In this document: positions 55,686-64,000 of the stretch, piece by piece
Position numbering within the stretch: the stretch's first letter is position 1
Layout: the number at the start of each line of letters is the position of its first letter
NCBI RefSeq assembly: GCF_020034665.1
Contig: NZ_JAIQDI010000001.1
Coordinates: 62,001-126,000, forward strand
Direction: 5' to 3'
Length of the DNA stretch: 64,000 nucleotides
From: Niabella beijingensis
Lineage (GTDB): Bacteria; Bacteroidota; Bacteroidia; Chitinophagales; Chitinophagaceae
Program-made: the position numbers and the translations under genes
The notes under the pieces: model-generated
Databases searched by the model: none
Told to the model about the DNA's origin: nothing
What the model saw: only the letters and a program-made list of their open reading frames with translations

Positions 55686-57473
55686 CTACCGGTACAGCGG
55701 GCCGTACACCGCGCAGGCCCTGTAATCAGATCCTTCAGGATCCATTCCGTAGGCGCCCCATGCGGAAGGACGGAAGATCTTCTCTTCCGCAACATTGTGC
55801 ATAGCCACCGGTATGCGCAACATGGACGCTAAGGTGATCAGCTGATCGCCGATATGCCCGTAACTGATGGCACCGTGGTTGGCCCCCCAGTTGGCCATTA
55901 CTGCATAAACATCCTTAAAAGGGCCGCTGCCCGTAAGGTTGGGCACAAACCAGGTGGTTGGCCAGATCCGGTCGGTACGTTCATTCAAAATATCATGCAC
56001 CTGTGTAGGCAGGTCGATCGTATACCCTTCTGCGATCTGCAATACCGGCCCCTGCCCTTTTATCAAATTCAGCCGGCACATGGTTACCGGCATATCTCCT
56101 TTTGTAAGAAAGGTAGAGGAATAACCGCCACCCCGCATATAATCGCGGTTGGAGGGGCTCCAGGTAGTAGCTGCCAGACAAGCGGCTGCTTCCTTTTCGC
56201 TGATCTCCCAGTAAGGTTTCATGACAGGTTTGCCATTCCTGCTTTGCCGTCCTGTTCCATCCAGTGTGGCGGAGCCGGAATTGATCAGATGGATAAACCC
56301 GTTTTCCGCTCTTCCTTCGGGCTTCCATCCGGATACCCGCTCGGTAGCCTGCGGACTCCAGTAAGTACGCACATCCGCAAAGATCTGCGCCGTATTGGTA
56401 AGCAGGTAATTGAACAGCATCGATACCCCGTTGTAGCAATCGTTTTCGGTAGCCACCATATAGGGATTGCGGATGCCGTTCCAGTCGAATGAGGAATTGA
56501 GCAACGCTTCCGAAAAATCGCCATCGGGCAGGAAGTCGGTCCACTGCCGCTGTCCCTGGAAACCGGAGACCAGCGCCTGATGTCCCTGGGCTTCTTCTGC
56601 AAATCCCATGGTTTTCAGCCGGGGATTACCGATCATCAGGTCACGGATGATCATGGTCATCTTTACCACAAACTCCCAGTCCTTATCTTTTTCCCTGCGG
56701 CTCTTTATCTTTTCCTTACGATTGTAGTCCTTCCCTTCCCTGCAGTTCTTCTTCACCCAGCTGATCGCTTTTTTAAACTCTGCAGCATCAAAGATATTCA
56801 GCTGGATCCGTCTCAGGATCTCAGAAGAATCCACGTACTCGTTGCGCATCCCCAGGTATTCCTGGAAGAACTGCGGATCCACGATCGAGCCGGCGATCCC
56901 CATCGAAACAGATCCGATTGCCAGATAGGACTGGCCCTTCATCAGCGCCACTACCAGTCCGGCCTTTGCGAACTGCAATAATTTTTCCTGTACATCACCA
57001 GGTATGGAAGTATCTCCCATATCCTGCACATCCTGCCCGTAAATCCCGAAGCAGGGCAGTCCTTTCTGATTATGCGCCGCCAGTGTTGCTGCCAGGTATA
57101 CCGCACCGGGCCGCTCTGTACCGTTGAAGCCCCAGATCGCTTTGGGAATGTCCGGGTTCATATCCATTGTTTCCGAGCCATAACACCAGCAAGGTGTTAC
57201 CGACAGCGAAAGCCCTACATTAGCAGCTGCAAATTTTGTTGCGCAATCCGCAGCTTCCTTTACCCCACCGATACAGGTATCAGCGATGATACACTCCACG
57301 GGCGTACCGTCCGGATATTTCAGTTGCTTCGAATAGAATGCAGCCACCGCTTTTGCCATTCCCATCGTGGTTGCTTCCAGCGATTCCCTGATCCCTCCCA
57401 GCCGGCCGTCAATGATCGGACGGATACCGATGCGGGGGTACTGATTCTTTTTTGATTTATCTTTTACTCGCAT
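55686..57473 (-). CDS. fucI: L-fucose / D-arabinose isomerase (FucI family)
   Basis: Cytoplasmic Mn-dependent ketol isomerase, 595 residues, close to the E. coli length of 591. Conserved motifs: [20 protein letters not shown] at the N-terminus, [40 protein letters not shown] followed by the metal-binding acidic region, and the C-terminal [21 protein letters not shown]-fucose and D-arabinose share configuration at C2-C4, and FucI is the D-arabinose isomerase of E. coli. In this locus no fucosidase, fuculokinase or fuculose aldolase is seen, but D-arabinan-type glycosidases are, so conversion of D-arabinose to D-ribulose is the better prediction. Confidence 0.93.
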   Translation of the reverse strand: MRVKDKSKKNQYPRIGIRPIIDGRLGGIRESLEATTMGMAKAVAAFYSKQLKYPDGTPVECIIADTCIGGVKEAADCATKFAAANVGLSLSVTPCWCYGSETMDMNPDIPKAIWGFNGTERPGAVYLAATLAAHNQKGLPCFGIYGQDVQDMGDTSIPGDVQEKLLQFAKAGLVVALMKGQSYLAIGSVSMGIAGSIVDPQFFQEYLGMRNEYVDSSEILRRIQLNIFDAAEFKKAISWVKKNCREGKDYNRKEKIKSRREKDKDWEFVVKMTMIIRDLMIGNPRLKTMGFAEEAQGHQALVSGFQGQRQWTDFLPDGDFSEALLNSSFDWNGIRNPYMVATENDCYNGVSMLFNYLLTNTAQIFADVRTYWSPQATERVSGWKPEGRAENGFIHLINSGSATLDGTGRQSRNGKPVMKPYWEISEKEAAACLAATTWSPSNRDYMRGGGYSSTFLTKGDMPVTMCRLNLIKGQGPVLQIAEGYTIDLPTQVHDILNERTDRIWPTTWFVPNLTGSGPFKDVYAVMANWGANHGAISYGHIGDQLITLASMLRIPVAMHNVAEEKIFRPSAWGAYGMDPEGSDYRACAVYGPLYR

Positions 57474-57520
57474 AGTTTATTTTTAAAAACATTCTTTCTG
57501 CACTGCAGCTGATTACTGTA

Positions 57521-58783
57521 TTATTTAAAAGCTTTCGCGATCTCATCCACAGAAACGCCCAGCACCTTCTGAGCGATGCTGTTCAACCCTTCTTTCGCTC
57601 CGGTAAAATGATACACATTATGGCGATGCGTAAGGGCCGTGCCCGGTTTCAGAAATGCCGCAGGAGATACACTCTCGATCTCATAGAACGGCCCCATTTG
57701 TTTGCCATCGGCCAGGGGGCCGTCATTATAAGCATTCATCGCATCCCCGCTGAACGGAGGGCGGTCGGTACGCCATTCCTGGTTGAGGTATTTGCCGGCC
57801 GGGTCGATATCGTACCTTACAATGGTCAGCACATTACCAATGGCATCATAACTGCCCGCTACATTTTTTACACGGCCCGGCGGAATGCCCAGTTTGCCCC
57901 TGGACTTACCATCTGCTTTAAAAAACAGCAGCCCGTTGGAAAAATGGATGCGGCCTTTGGGGATCTCCCCGAAATAATCCGTAGTGGCCACTTTTCCGGA
58001 AGCGCCGTCGTTATACGGGATCACAATCGTACAGCCTTCAGAAGGCGTGAACATATCCAGGTTCCACATACAGGGAGCACCGGTCTTTTCATCCCATGCC
58101 TGCGTGCCGCTATTGGTAATGCTGTTCACCGTCTGGAACGCAACGGATTTAATTCCTTCTGCCGGGGCCACGCCCAGGTCTGAAGCGATGGCCTCCTTAC
58201 CGATCAGGGTTACCTGGCGGGCAGCTTTTATCTGCAGCTGTGTACCTGCATAATTCAGAAGATTCATTTCTTTACTCATGGATACAGAAGAAGCATCGGA
58301 AGCATCCAGCTTCCAGGGTTCTGTATCGATGGATGCAGGCGTCTTCCAGTTCTCAAACTCCATCTTCGCTCCCGGCCTGAAGTACAGCGAGAACAAACCA
58401 CCCTCCGGCCCCAGCCATAGCCGGTCTTCTCCGCCATAGGCGTTCATGTGCGCATCTTCCGGTCCTTCAAATGCCTTGTAGTTCACCCATCCAAAGCTTT
58501 TACCTGCCGGTCCGTCGGCAGAAGAGGTAAATACTTTTGCCTGGTACCGGGGCGAAACAATGACCTGACTGGCTCCGTCGGCACTTTTAAGCACGATCAG
58601 CCCGCTGTCCTTCTGCTGAAGAAAATGCACATCATATCCAAAACTTCCGGGCGCATGATCAGTCATAGTATCAGTTGTTTGTGCCGAATCCGATGAGGCA
58701 GCCGGTGTTTTTGTGCCTCCGTTACAGGAGCACAACAATACGCCGGCGGCCAGCACCGGGAATAGCTGATTTTTCAGTTTCAT
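57521..58783 (-). CDS. Exported lipoprotein with mutarotase-like (DUF6786-type) fold
   Basis: 420 residues with lipoprotein signal MKLKNQLFPVLAAGVLLCSC. The body looks like a galactose-mutarotase-type beta-sandwich: GGEDRLWLGPEGGLFSLYFR, NSGTQAWDEKTGAPCMWNLD, MFTPSEGCTIVIPYN, and YEIESVSPAAFLKPGTALTHRHNVYHF. I place it as DUF6786-like with moderate confidence. A role in interconverting anomers of the released sugar in the periplasm is inferred. It lies between GH172 (78 bp) and fucI (47 bp) in one minus-strand unit. Confidence 0.75.
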   Translation of the reverse strand: MKLKNQLFPVLAAGVLLCSCNGGTKTPAASSDSAQTTDTMTDHAPGSFGYDVHFLQQKDSGLIVLKSADGASQVIVSPRYQAKVFTSSADGPAGKSFGWVNYKAFEGPEDAHMNAYGGEDRLWLGPEGGLFSLYFRPGAKMEFENWKTPASIDTEPWKLDASDASSVSMSKEMNLLNYAGTQLQIKAARQVTLIGKEAIASDLGVAPAEGIKSVAFQTVNSITNSGTQAWDEKTGAPCMWNLDMFTPSEGCTIVIPYNDGASGKVATTDYFGEIPKGRIHFSNGLLFFKADGKSRGKLGIPPGRVKNVAGSYDAIGNVLTIVRYDIDPAGKYLNQEWRTDRPPFSGDAMNAYNDGPLADGKQMGPFYEIESVSPAAFLKPGTALTHRHNVYHFTGAKEGLNSIAQKVLGVSVDEIAKAFK

Positions 58784-58861
58784 TTTTATAATTTTTTACA
58801 AAGAACGCCTTAATAAAAACAGACAGGCTATCGCTGCATTTCCCGCTGCTACCGGAAAGCA

Positions 58862-60025
58862 TCAGTTCACTTCCAGTATATCCATTTCGGGAAGTTTGGG
58901 AAATTTTTTATGCGGTTCGGTCTGGTACCAGTAGGCCACGGTTATTATATCAGAATGCTGTGGAAGGTACCTTCCGCCCGACTTCCAGCCCAGATCCTGG
59001 ATGGTCACTTTAAGATCCTTGTCGAAGCGGATCGGGTCCATGATGTGCCAGCGGTACATTCCAAACCGCATCTGCGATCCGTACATCCCGTCCGGTCGCA
59101 ATACCTGATGCAGTCCTGCGTAAGCAGTGGAGAACTCCTGGTACTGCCGGGTACGTTTGTTCTCAAAATTATAGGAGCCGCAGAAATAATCTTCGGTACC
59201 GGTACCCACAATGGTGGCATAATCATCATCCCCATCCATAAAGAATTTGATCTCGCCTTCACCCCACCAGCCATTATTGGTAACACCTACACCCATATAG
59301 GTACCCACATACTGCCCCTTTCCTTTTACACCATCGAGGATGGTATGCAGTGATCCCATATTGGGTTTGCTGCGGCGGTACTGCGCATGAAAATAACCCT
59401 CATCCGGTCCAACATCCGTCAGGGTATAATCCACCTGATAATACAGGCGCATGGGTTGCGAATCGAGATTCTGCATCGTGATCTTACAGTTTTTCCGGAA
59501 CGGCATTTTCCAGTAGCTGTTAAACGCGCTTCCGGGGTTAACCGTCATTGCCAGCGAATTCAGTGGAGAAAATTCATTCCATCCGATACCAAAGAACGGG
59601 CCCACCGGGCTCTCTACCGAAGGATCGGCTTCCCCGTCATAATAGATCCGGAAAATGGAAAAATTAAAATTCCCTGTCGGGGTCATCCAGATATGCTGAA
59701 CGGCACCCGGACCGGCTATATCTGCCATGGTAAAGGTTTCGCCGGGCTCTATGATTATAAAAGGATTTACTTTCCAGCCTTTACCCAGATCCCGGGCTTC
59801 ATTGGCGGCGTTGGCCACATTGCGTTTTCCTTTATCCCGCACCGGGTCGGCCATTCCCCCCTTCGCTTTTTCCCCTGTGAAATTCTCGGGACTGATGGAG
59901 CGGGTTTTAGCATCGGAAAGACGCGATAGATTTCCAAGGCTCATATCGAGCCCGTTGAATTTCTCCTGTGCGAAGCCCGAATAAAAGGCGATTGACAGTA
60001 ACAACAGGAATCCAATTTTTTTCAT
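58862..60025 (-). CDS. DUF2961 (GH172) glycosidase
   Basis: Exported 387-residue enzyme (start ATG 60025; signal MKKIGFLLLLSIAFYSGFAQ). DUF2961 pattern: VNPFIIIEPGETFTMADIAG, GPGAVQHIWMTPTG, then GWWGEGEIKFFMDGDDDY and the hallmark GTGTEDYFCGSYNF. The two Glu residues in those motifs match the catalytic pair reported for GH172. GH172 members cleave alpha-D-arabinofuranosides and alpha-D-fructofuranosides. It is the first gene of GH172-mutarotase-like-FucI-FucP and has a promoter overlapped by the proposed LacI operator, so exo-alpha-D-arabinofuranosidase is the favoured role. Confidence 0.9.
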   Translation of the reverse strand: MKKIGFLLLLSIAFYSGFAQEKFNGLDMSLGNLSRLSDAKTRSISPENFTGEKAKGGMADPVRDKGKRNVANAANEARDLGKGWKVNPFIIIEPGETFTMADIAGPGAVQHIWMTPTGNFNFSIFRIYYDGEADPSVESPVGPFFGIGWNEFSPLNSLAMTVNPGSAFNSYWKMPFRKNCKITMQNLDSQPMRLYYQVDYTLTDVGPDEGYFHAQYRRSKPNMGSLHTILDGVKGKGQYVGTYMGVGVTNNGWWGEGEIKFFMDGDDDYATIVGTGTEDYFCGSYNFENKRTRQYQEFSTAYAGLHQVLRPDGMYGSQMRFGMYRWHIMDPIRFDKDLKVTIQDLGWKSGGRYLPQHSDIITVAYWYQTEPHKKFPKLPEMDILEVN

Positions 60026-60062
60026 ACAGACTTTTTTAAACAATGAACAATCGTGACAGTAA

Positions 60063-60109
60063 GCTTATACGTTTAAGCAAAAATAAAGTGTTTGTTTTTA
60101 TTTACCAAT
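60063..60109 (-). promoter_or_regulatory. Promoter with overlapping LacI-type operator upstream of GH172 (60025)
   Basis: Minus strand: -33 ATTG (60109-60106, one mismatch), 20-bp spacer, exact -7 TATTTTTG (60085-60078). The palindrome GCTTATACGTTTAAGC (60063-60078), 14 of 16 positions symmetric, begins at the last base of the -7 box. Confidence 0.75.
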
Positions 60110-60300
60110 TTATTCTTCGAAAAAGTTTTTCCCTGTTGAAAAGCCGTCAAATCCGGGTCCAGACCGGGTTTCAGCCAGGCCGATCCGCGGAAGTTTTTTT
60201 CTGCTGATTACTGCGGAGCATTACGATAAACACGCTGCATGGCCAACCCGCGCTTATCGCGGGAAAGCCTTCCCCGATCGCTGCAGATCGTTAACTGCAT

Positions 60301-61362
60301 TTACCTGCGATCAACACCGTCCCTGGATTTCCGGCGGTTGCTGCTCTCTCCTTTTATAATGATGGATGGCACTGTTATCTTAGCAGGTTTTTTGCTCCGC
60401 GCATCGATCGACTGCATCAGCGACTGAACCGCATTTTCGCTGATGGCCTGAAGATTCTGCTTTATATAGGTTATAGAAGAGTAAAAGAAATCGAATACAT
60501 CACTTTCATCAAAACTGATCACGCCAAGATCCTGCGGTACCCGGATCCCTTTTGCATGGATCACCTTAAGCGACTGCACCGAGATGCTGTTGGTAGCAAA
60601 TACCAGCGAATCCACCACCCGGTTCCTAGGGTCCAGCAGGCGTTCCAGCGCACCGGTCACATGTTCCTTGTAATTTCCATAAGGCACTTTTGCAAACCAC
60701 CGGGAATTGAACCGGATGCCGTTGTCCTTTAGCGCATCCTTATAGCCCGCCACCCGGTCGATCATATGGGTCAGTGTGGTATCGTAGGCGATAATGCCTG
60801 GTTTTTTATATCCATTCCTGATCAGCAGTTTCACTGCATTGTACATCGCATCGTGGTTGTCGGTAACCACCACATTGGTTTCGATCTCATGAAACCCGCG
60901 GTCCATCAGTACAAACGGAATACCTTTATTACGGAGCTCTTCGATCTGCGATTGTGAGCCGGCTACCGGGGTAATGATGAGGCCGTCTACCTGGCGGTTG
61001 AGAAAGGTGCTGATAAGGTTCTGCGATTTTTCCAGCTGTTCATCGCTGCTGCCGAACAAAACCGTATATCCCCGCTGTTGTGCCTCCAGCTCTATGATCC
61101 GTGCCAGCATGGCAAAGAAGGGATTCGAGATATCAGCAACGATCAAACCGATGGTATGTGTTTTCCCGAATTTCAGCCCCCGGGCAATCAGGTTGGGCTG
61201 GTAGTTCAGATCAGCAGCTACTTTCCGTATTTTCTTCGCGGCGGCTTCTCCTACCCGGGCCTCTTTTTCCTTTCCGTTCAGCACATAAGAAACCAGGGCA
61301 GTGGACACTCCTACTTTCTGGGCAATATCTTTAAGTGATACTCTTTTCTTTATCATCCGCAT
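60301..61362 (-). CDS. LacI-family transcriptional regulator
   Basis: 353 residues: N-terminal lambda-type helix-turn-helix and hinge (VSLKDIAQKVGVSTALVSYV, then NYQPNLIARGLKFGKTHTIG) and a periplasmic-binding-protein-like sugar domain (LIVADISNPFFAMLARIIEL, VVTDNHDAMYNAVKLLIRNG, GVISFDESDVFDFFYSSITY). Lies between two GH172 genes inside the large minus-strand locus. The palindromic sites with central CG before five neighbouring transcription units are the typical LacI operator type, so this is probably the repressor or activator of the whole locus; the ligand is likely the locus's sugar or a phosphate of it. No such site was seen before its own gene. Confidence 0.93.
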   Translation of the reverse strand: MRMIKKRVSLKDIAQKVGVSTALVSYVLNGKEKEARVGEAAAKKIRKVAADLNYQPNLIARGLKFGKTHTIGLIVADISNPFFAMLARIIELEAQQRGYTVLFGSSDEQLEKSQNLISTFLNRQVDGLIITPVAGSQSQIEELRNKGIPFVLMDRGFHEIETNVVVTDNHDAMYNAVKLLIRNGYKKPGIIAYDTTLTHMIDRVAGYKDALKDNGIRFNSRWFAKVPYGNYKEHVTGALERLLDPRNRVVDSLVFATNSISVQSLKVIHAKGIRVPQDLGVISFDESDVFDFFYSSITYIKQNLQAISENAVQSLMQSIDARSKKPAKITVPSIIIKGESSNRRKSRDGVDRR

Positions 61363-61486
61363 TCGTTTTTAGTCTTCATTCATTTTAGGGTTATCCTCCT
61401 TATCCGGTACATGCTGCTATAAAGGGGTGTCTGCAAAGTTTGGGCTTCTCCTCTAAAATAAACATTTTTCCATGTATTTTATTTTT

Positions 61487-61506
61487 ATTCCGGAATAATC
61501 CGGATT
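61487..61506. promoter_or_regulatory. Two adjacent perfect 10-bp palindromes
   Basis: ATTCCGGAAT (61487-61496) directly followed by AATCCGGATT (61497-61506), between the second GH172 gene and the LacI gene. Could be a tandem operator, or a weak hairpin after the GH172 stop. No poly-T follows on the minus strand, which argues against a terminator. Confidence 0.35.
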
Positions 61507-61519
61507 GCTTCCTGCCGCT

Positions 61520-63448
61520 TTAATGTGCCGGTTCTTTCACCAGCAGTACCCGGTCGAATTTAAGATCAGGGTGTGGCTCCCCGCTCCGGAAAAGAAGGTT
61601 TACCGGGATGCTGCCATCCGTTATGGTTACACGGCCCAGTTCCAGATCCCCGGGTGCCGCTGAAAGCAGCACCTGCTGCCAGTTCCGGCCCCCTGCTGCG
61701 CCGGAAAGACATACTTCCAGCTTTCCGGCAGTGGCTTCTACAGCATGCAGGAAGACCCGGTAGGTTCCCTTCGGGATCTCTGAAACATTTATATTCAGAC
61801 TCGCATTGGAACTCCCCTGCAATACGGCAACGCCTTCCTTTAGTTCCAGGTTGCCGTTATAGGTCAGCTGTTGCATCAGCCGGGTATAGAAGGTAACGGT
61901 GTCGGGGATAAATACAGTTGTAAGCGCATTAACCGGAACGGTAACGGGGGCAACCGGCCGTTCTGCATAATACAGCGCCACCGAAATATACTGAACCGCC
62001 CGGTTATTGTTTTCGGGACCATGCTCGATCGTATGACGGATCTCCTTATAAAACGGCATTTTGTCCGACAGGAAAAAACGGTACCCGCCGGTCCTTCCCA
62101 GGGGCAGGGTATAATCCAGGCAGCCGCTTAAAGGAGCGCCCAGGCGTTCTACCCAGCCACCGGGCTGGGCATACCAGCCCCCGTTAAAATAATCTTCAGA
62201 ACCCGTTCCATGCGCCGTCATCACGCCATCGATCTCGGTACGGTCATCCCCTTCAAAAAATTCGGTGAAATGGGTTGCATCTGTAGCCTGTCCCTGCAGC
62301 AAGGTGCCTATATAATGGCCCTTCCCCCGGCCTTCCAAAAAAACATAGGGACTTCCCTGCTGAGGTTGTTCATTTTTCCAGAAGGCATAGAAGCGTCCTT
62401 CTTTCACCACATCTCTTTTTTGACGGGTATAAAAAACCTTTGCAGTAAGTGCAACGGGTACAGCCGCTGCGCCTTCTCGGTACACCAGCTCGATTGTTGC
62501 ACGCTGGTCAAAGGGCATGGGCAGATAGCTGTAAGCCTTTACCGGCGTGGCTCCCAGGAACAGGCTTTCCATGGAACGCGCGCCATAGGCGAATCCAAAA
62601 AAATCCGCTACCGGCATATATACTGCAGGAAACGCTTCATTATCCCAGGTAATCTTCAGATCGATCTGTTTGTGCAGGCCGCTGAAAGCAGCTGCCGGCA
62701 TCAGTTCAATACCGACAATCCTTCCGCCCTGCCGCAGATCAGCCAATTTGGCCACTGCACCGGGTTTCAGCAGCAACTCATGGGAAACTGTTTCCGGATC
62801 TACAGGATACCACTGCTGTATATCGCGGTTTTCATTGCTCCAAAGTGCAGCCGTCCGGTTCAAAAGGGCTTCTTCATTTTTTGTAAACCGGTTCCGGAAC
62901 GTTTCCACGCGGTAGCGCTGATCATAGGTGCGGTACTGGATCTGGTGAAACAGGATCTTCGGTCCCCGGAAAACGATCTTGCATCCCTGTTTGTAAGGGA
63001 TGGGGACATAGCTGTAAAATCCGCCTACCTTATGATCCGCAAGCGGTTTCAGGAATGGGAATACGGTGTTATTGAACAGGTCCCTGAATTTTATGGACAA
63101 TGCCGGACTTATGCTTCCGTCAAAATAAAAATCCAGCGTGTCATCCGTTGGTGTTGGTGTCCAGATCCGTTCGATAACACCCTGCCCTTTCTCATCAAAA
63201 ATGACCAGCCCGCCGGCCTCTTTCCGGATGTAGGAATAGTTTCCCCCAAAACCATCATTATTGCCTCCCGTAGTGTCATAGGAAGAGATTTGTTTTACCA
63301 GTGTTCCCTCAGTAAATTGAGGCCAGGCACTAAGATTTGTAAGACGCTCCAGGGATGAAGTAAAGGAGACCGGTTGCTGGCCGTAGGATGATACACTCCA
63401 GAACAACAGTAAAACGGCAGCGAAAGATTTGGGAAGGATTGCTTTCAT
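61520..63448 (-). CDS. Second DUF2961 (GH172) glycosidase with C-terminal carbohydrate-binding-like region
   Basis: 642-residue exported protein with signal peptide (KSFAAVLLLFWSVSSYG). DUF2961 domain from about 30 to 440: SWKTPTPTDDTLDFYFDG-like VIERIWTPTPTDDTLDFYFD, LPLADHKVGGFYSYVPIPY-type segment and HGTGSEDYFNGGWY. The region before that motif reads HFTEFFEGDDRTEIDG rather than the GEGE...FFMDGD seen in the other GH172, so the nucleophile is less clear. The last 100 residues (NASLNINVSEIPKGTYRVFL) form a beta-sandwich. Own promoter with operator 9-55 bp upstream of the ATG. Likely another D-arabinofuranoside-acting enzyme with different linkage specificity. Confidence 0.87.
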   Translation of the reverse strand: MKAILPKSFAAVLLLFWSVSSYGQQPVSFTSSLERLTNLSAWPQFTEGTLVKQISSYDTTGGNNDGFGGNYSYIRKEAGGLVIFDEKGQGVIERIWTPTPTDDTLDFYFDGSISPALSIKFRDLFNNTVFPFLKPLADHKVGGFYSYVPIPYKQGCKIVFRGPKILFHQIQYRTYDQRYRVETFRNRFTKNEEALLNRTAALWSNENRDIQQWYPVDPETVSHELLLKPGAVAKLADLRQGGRIVGIELMPAAAFSGLHKQIDLKITWDNEAFPAVYMPVADFFGFAYGARSMESLFLGATPVKAYSYLPMPFDQRATIELVYREGAAAVPVALTAKVFYTRQKRDVVKEGRFYAFWKNEQPQQGSPYVFLEGRGKGHYIGTLLQGQATDATHFTEFFEGDDRTEIDGVMTAHGTGSEDYFNGGWYAQPGGWVERLGAPLSGCLDYTLPLGRTGGYRFFLSDKMPFYKEIRHTIEHGPENNNRAVQYISVALYYAERPVAPVTVPVNALTTVFIPDTVTFYTRLMQQLTYNGNLELKEGVAVLQGSSNASLNINVSEIPKGTYRVFLHAVEATAGKLEVCLSGAAGGRNWQQVLLSAAPGDLELGRVTITDGSIPVNLLFRSGEPHPDLKFDRVLLVKEPAH

Positions 63449-63455
63449 ACGCGCT

Positions 63456-63502
63456 ACTTAATCGTTAAAGCAAAGATAATAACCACCAACCAGACAACCA
63501 AA
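63456..63502 (-). promoter_or_regulatory. Promoter with overlapping LacI-type operator upstream of GH172 (63448)
   Basis: Minus strand: exact -33 TTTG (63502-63499), 20-bp spacer, exact -7 TATCTTTG (63478-63471). The operator-like ACTTAATCGTTAAAGC (63456-63471) starts at the last base of the -7 box and reaches close to the ATG at 63448. Confidence 0.72.
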
Positions 63503-63688
63503 CAATTCCCAATTTTGAGCGTTGCCTGTCGTATTCACTATTACATGATACCAGCTTTATTATAACAGTATCCCTTTCCTGGATAACAGAATAAACCCAG
63601 GTGATCGTACTGCGCCTGGGTTATTTTAATCTGTATGACTGCCCGGAACCCGGTTGCAGGAGCACCGGGTCTTTTTGCTGCGGTGCTC

Positions 63689-64000
63689 CTATTTAAGCAG
63701 CAATCGCCACTCACCTAATTGAAAGAGGTCATTGCCATTGTTTTCGGTTATTGCTAGGCGGTAAAACTTATAGGCGGTACTATTATTTATAGTATATATA
63801 TATGCCGTGGTGCGTTGACTAAAAAGCTGATTGGTCTGTGTATCCAATACCGTCCATTGTGTTCCGTTTTGAGAGGCCTCCAAACGCCACGACTTGGGAT
63901 CCCGGCCCGGCGCATCATCACCTGTAGACAATAAGTAGGCATTAACCACAGAGGGTGCAAAAAGCTCCTGTTGTATCCAAAAATCGGAAGCATATCCACC
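63689..64000 (-). CDS. C-terminal part of a protein with an F5/8 type C (discoidin-like) domain (5' part outside window)
   Basis: Open reading frame continuing beyond base 64000, ending at 63689. The last 104 codons read as a discoidin-like carbohydrate-binding module: SDFWIQQELFAPSVVNAYLL, PKSWRLEASQNGTQWTVLDT and YRLAITENNGNDLFQLGEWR match the conserved core of F5/8 type C domains. What lies N-terminal to it is unknown; such modules are often appended to glycosidases. It is on the same strand as the locus. Confidence 0.8.
   Translation of the reverse strand, partial: GGYASDFWIQQELFAPSVVNAYLLSTGDDAPGRDPKSWRLEASQNGTQWTVLDTQTNQLFSQRTTAYIYTINNSTAYKFYRLAITENNGNDLFQLGEWRLLLK

Noticed and set aside
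54102..60025. L-fucose glycan utilisation locus, from FucI and FucP
   Set aside because: No fucosidase, fuculokinase or fuculose-phosphate aldolase in the window, while D-arabinan-type families are present.

Overview
The window looks like a chromosomal segment of a Bacteroidota bacterium, most likely family Chitinophagaceae (genus not determinable from sequence alone). Supporting evidence: four SusC/SusD-type systems, an ECF sigma/FecR pair next to an STN-containing SusC, OMP_b-brl-type receptors, GLPGLI-type protein, many lipoproteins with short n-regions, and promoters of the Bacteroidota type (-33 TTTG, -7 TAnnTTTG). No tRNA, rRNA, CRISPR array, insertion sequence or phage gene was recognised.

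Region 1 (1-16.4 kb): a SusC receptor cut by the window start, with its FecR anti-sigma and ECF sigma factor on the minus strand; then on the plus strand an outer-membrane beta-barrel receptor, an M19 dipeptidase, an XAC2610-like secreted protein, a GLPGLI/PNGase-F fusion, and a complete three-gene RND efflux operon (adaptor, pump, TolC-like).

Region 2 (16.4-28.3 kb): mixed housekeeping and accessory genes: Gfo/Idh/MocA oxidoreductase, YkuD-fold L,D-transpeptidase, a PaaE-like flavin/2Fe-2S reductase divergent from a MarR-GNAT fusion (with a palindromic operator at the promoter), GlnRS and a ROK regulator. Within it lies a small minus-strand cluster that I think is the most novel element: a 69-residue acidic peptide with six DGDG repeats, a strong wobble-paired terminator/attenuator, a JmjC/cupin-4 oxygenase and a sucrase/ferredoxin-like 2Fe-2S protein. 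This has the layout of a ribosomally made, post-translationally modified peptide (RiPP) operon.

Region 3 (28.3-33.0 kb): a SusC/SusD pair on the plus strand downstream of the ROK regulator, closed by a bidirectional terminator.

Region 4 (33.1-64 kb): one large minus-strand polysaccharide utilisation locus. It encodes DUF4185 (GH183), GH116, two DUF2961 (GH172), GH43 and DUF4091 enzymes, two SusC/SusD sets with accessory surface lipoproteins, an aquaglyceroporin, a G3E GTPase, a mutarotase-like lipoprotein, FucI-type isomerase, FucP-type permease and a LacI regulator. GH183, GH172 and GH116 are the families known to cut D-arabinofuranosyl linkages, and FucI/FucP also handle D-arabinose, so I infer a D-arabinan (mycobacterial arabinogalactan/lipoarabinomannan) utilisation locus rather than a fucose locus. 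A shared palindrome around a central CG (consensus near GCTTAAtCGtTTAAGC) sits just upstream of five transcription units here, overlapping the -7 box at three of them, and probably is the operator of the LacI protein.
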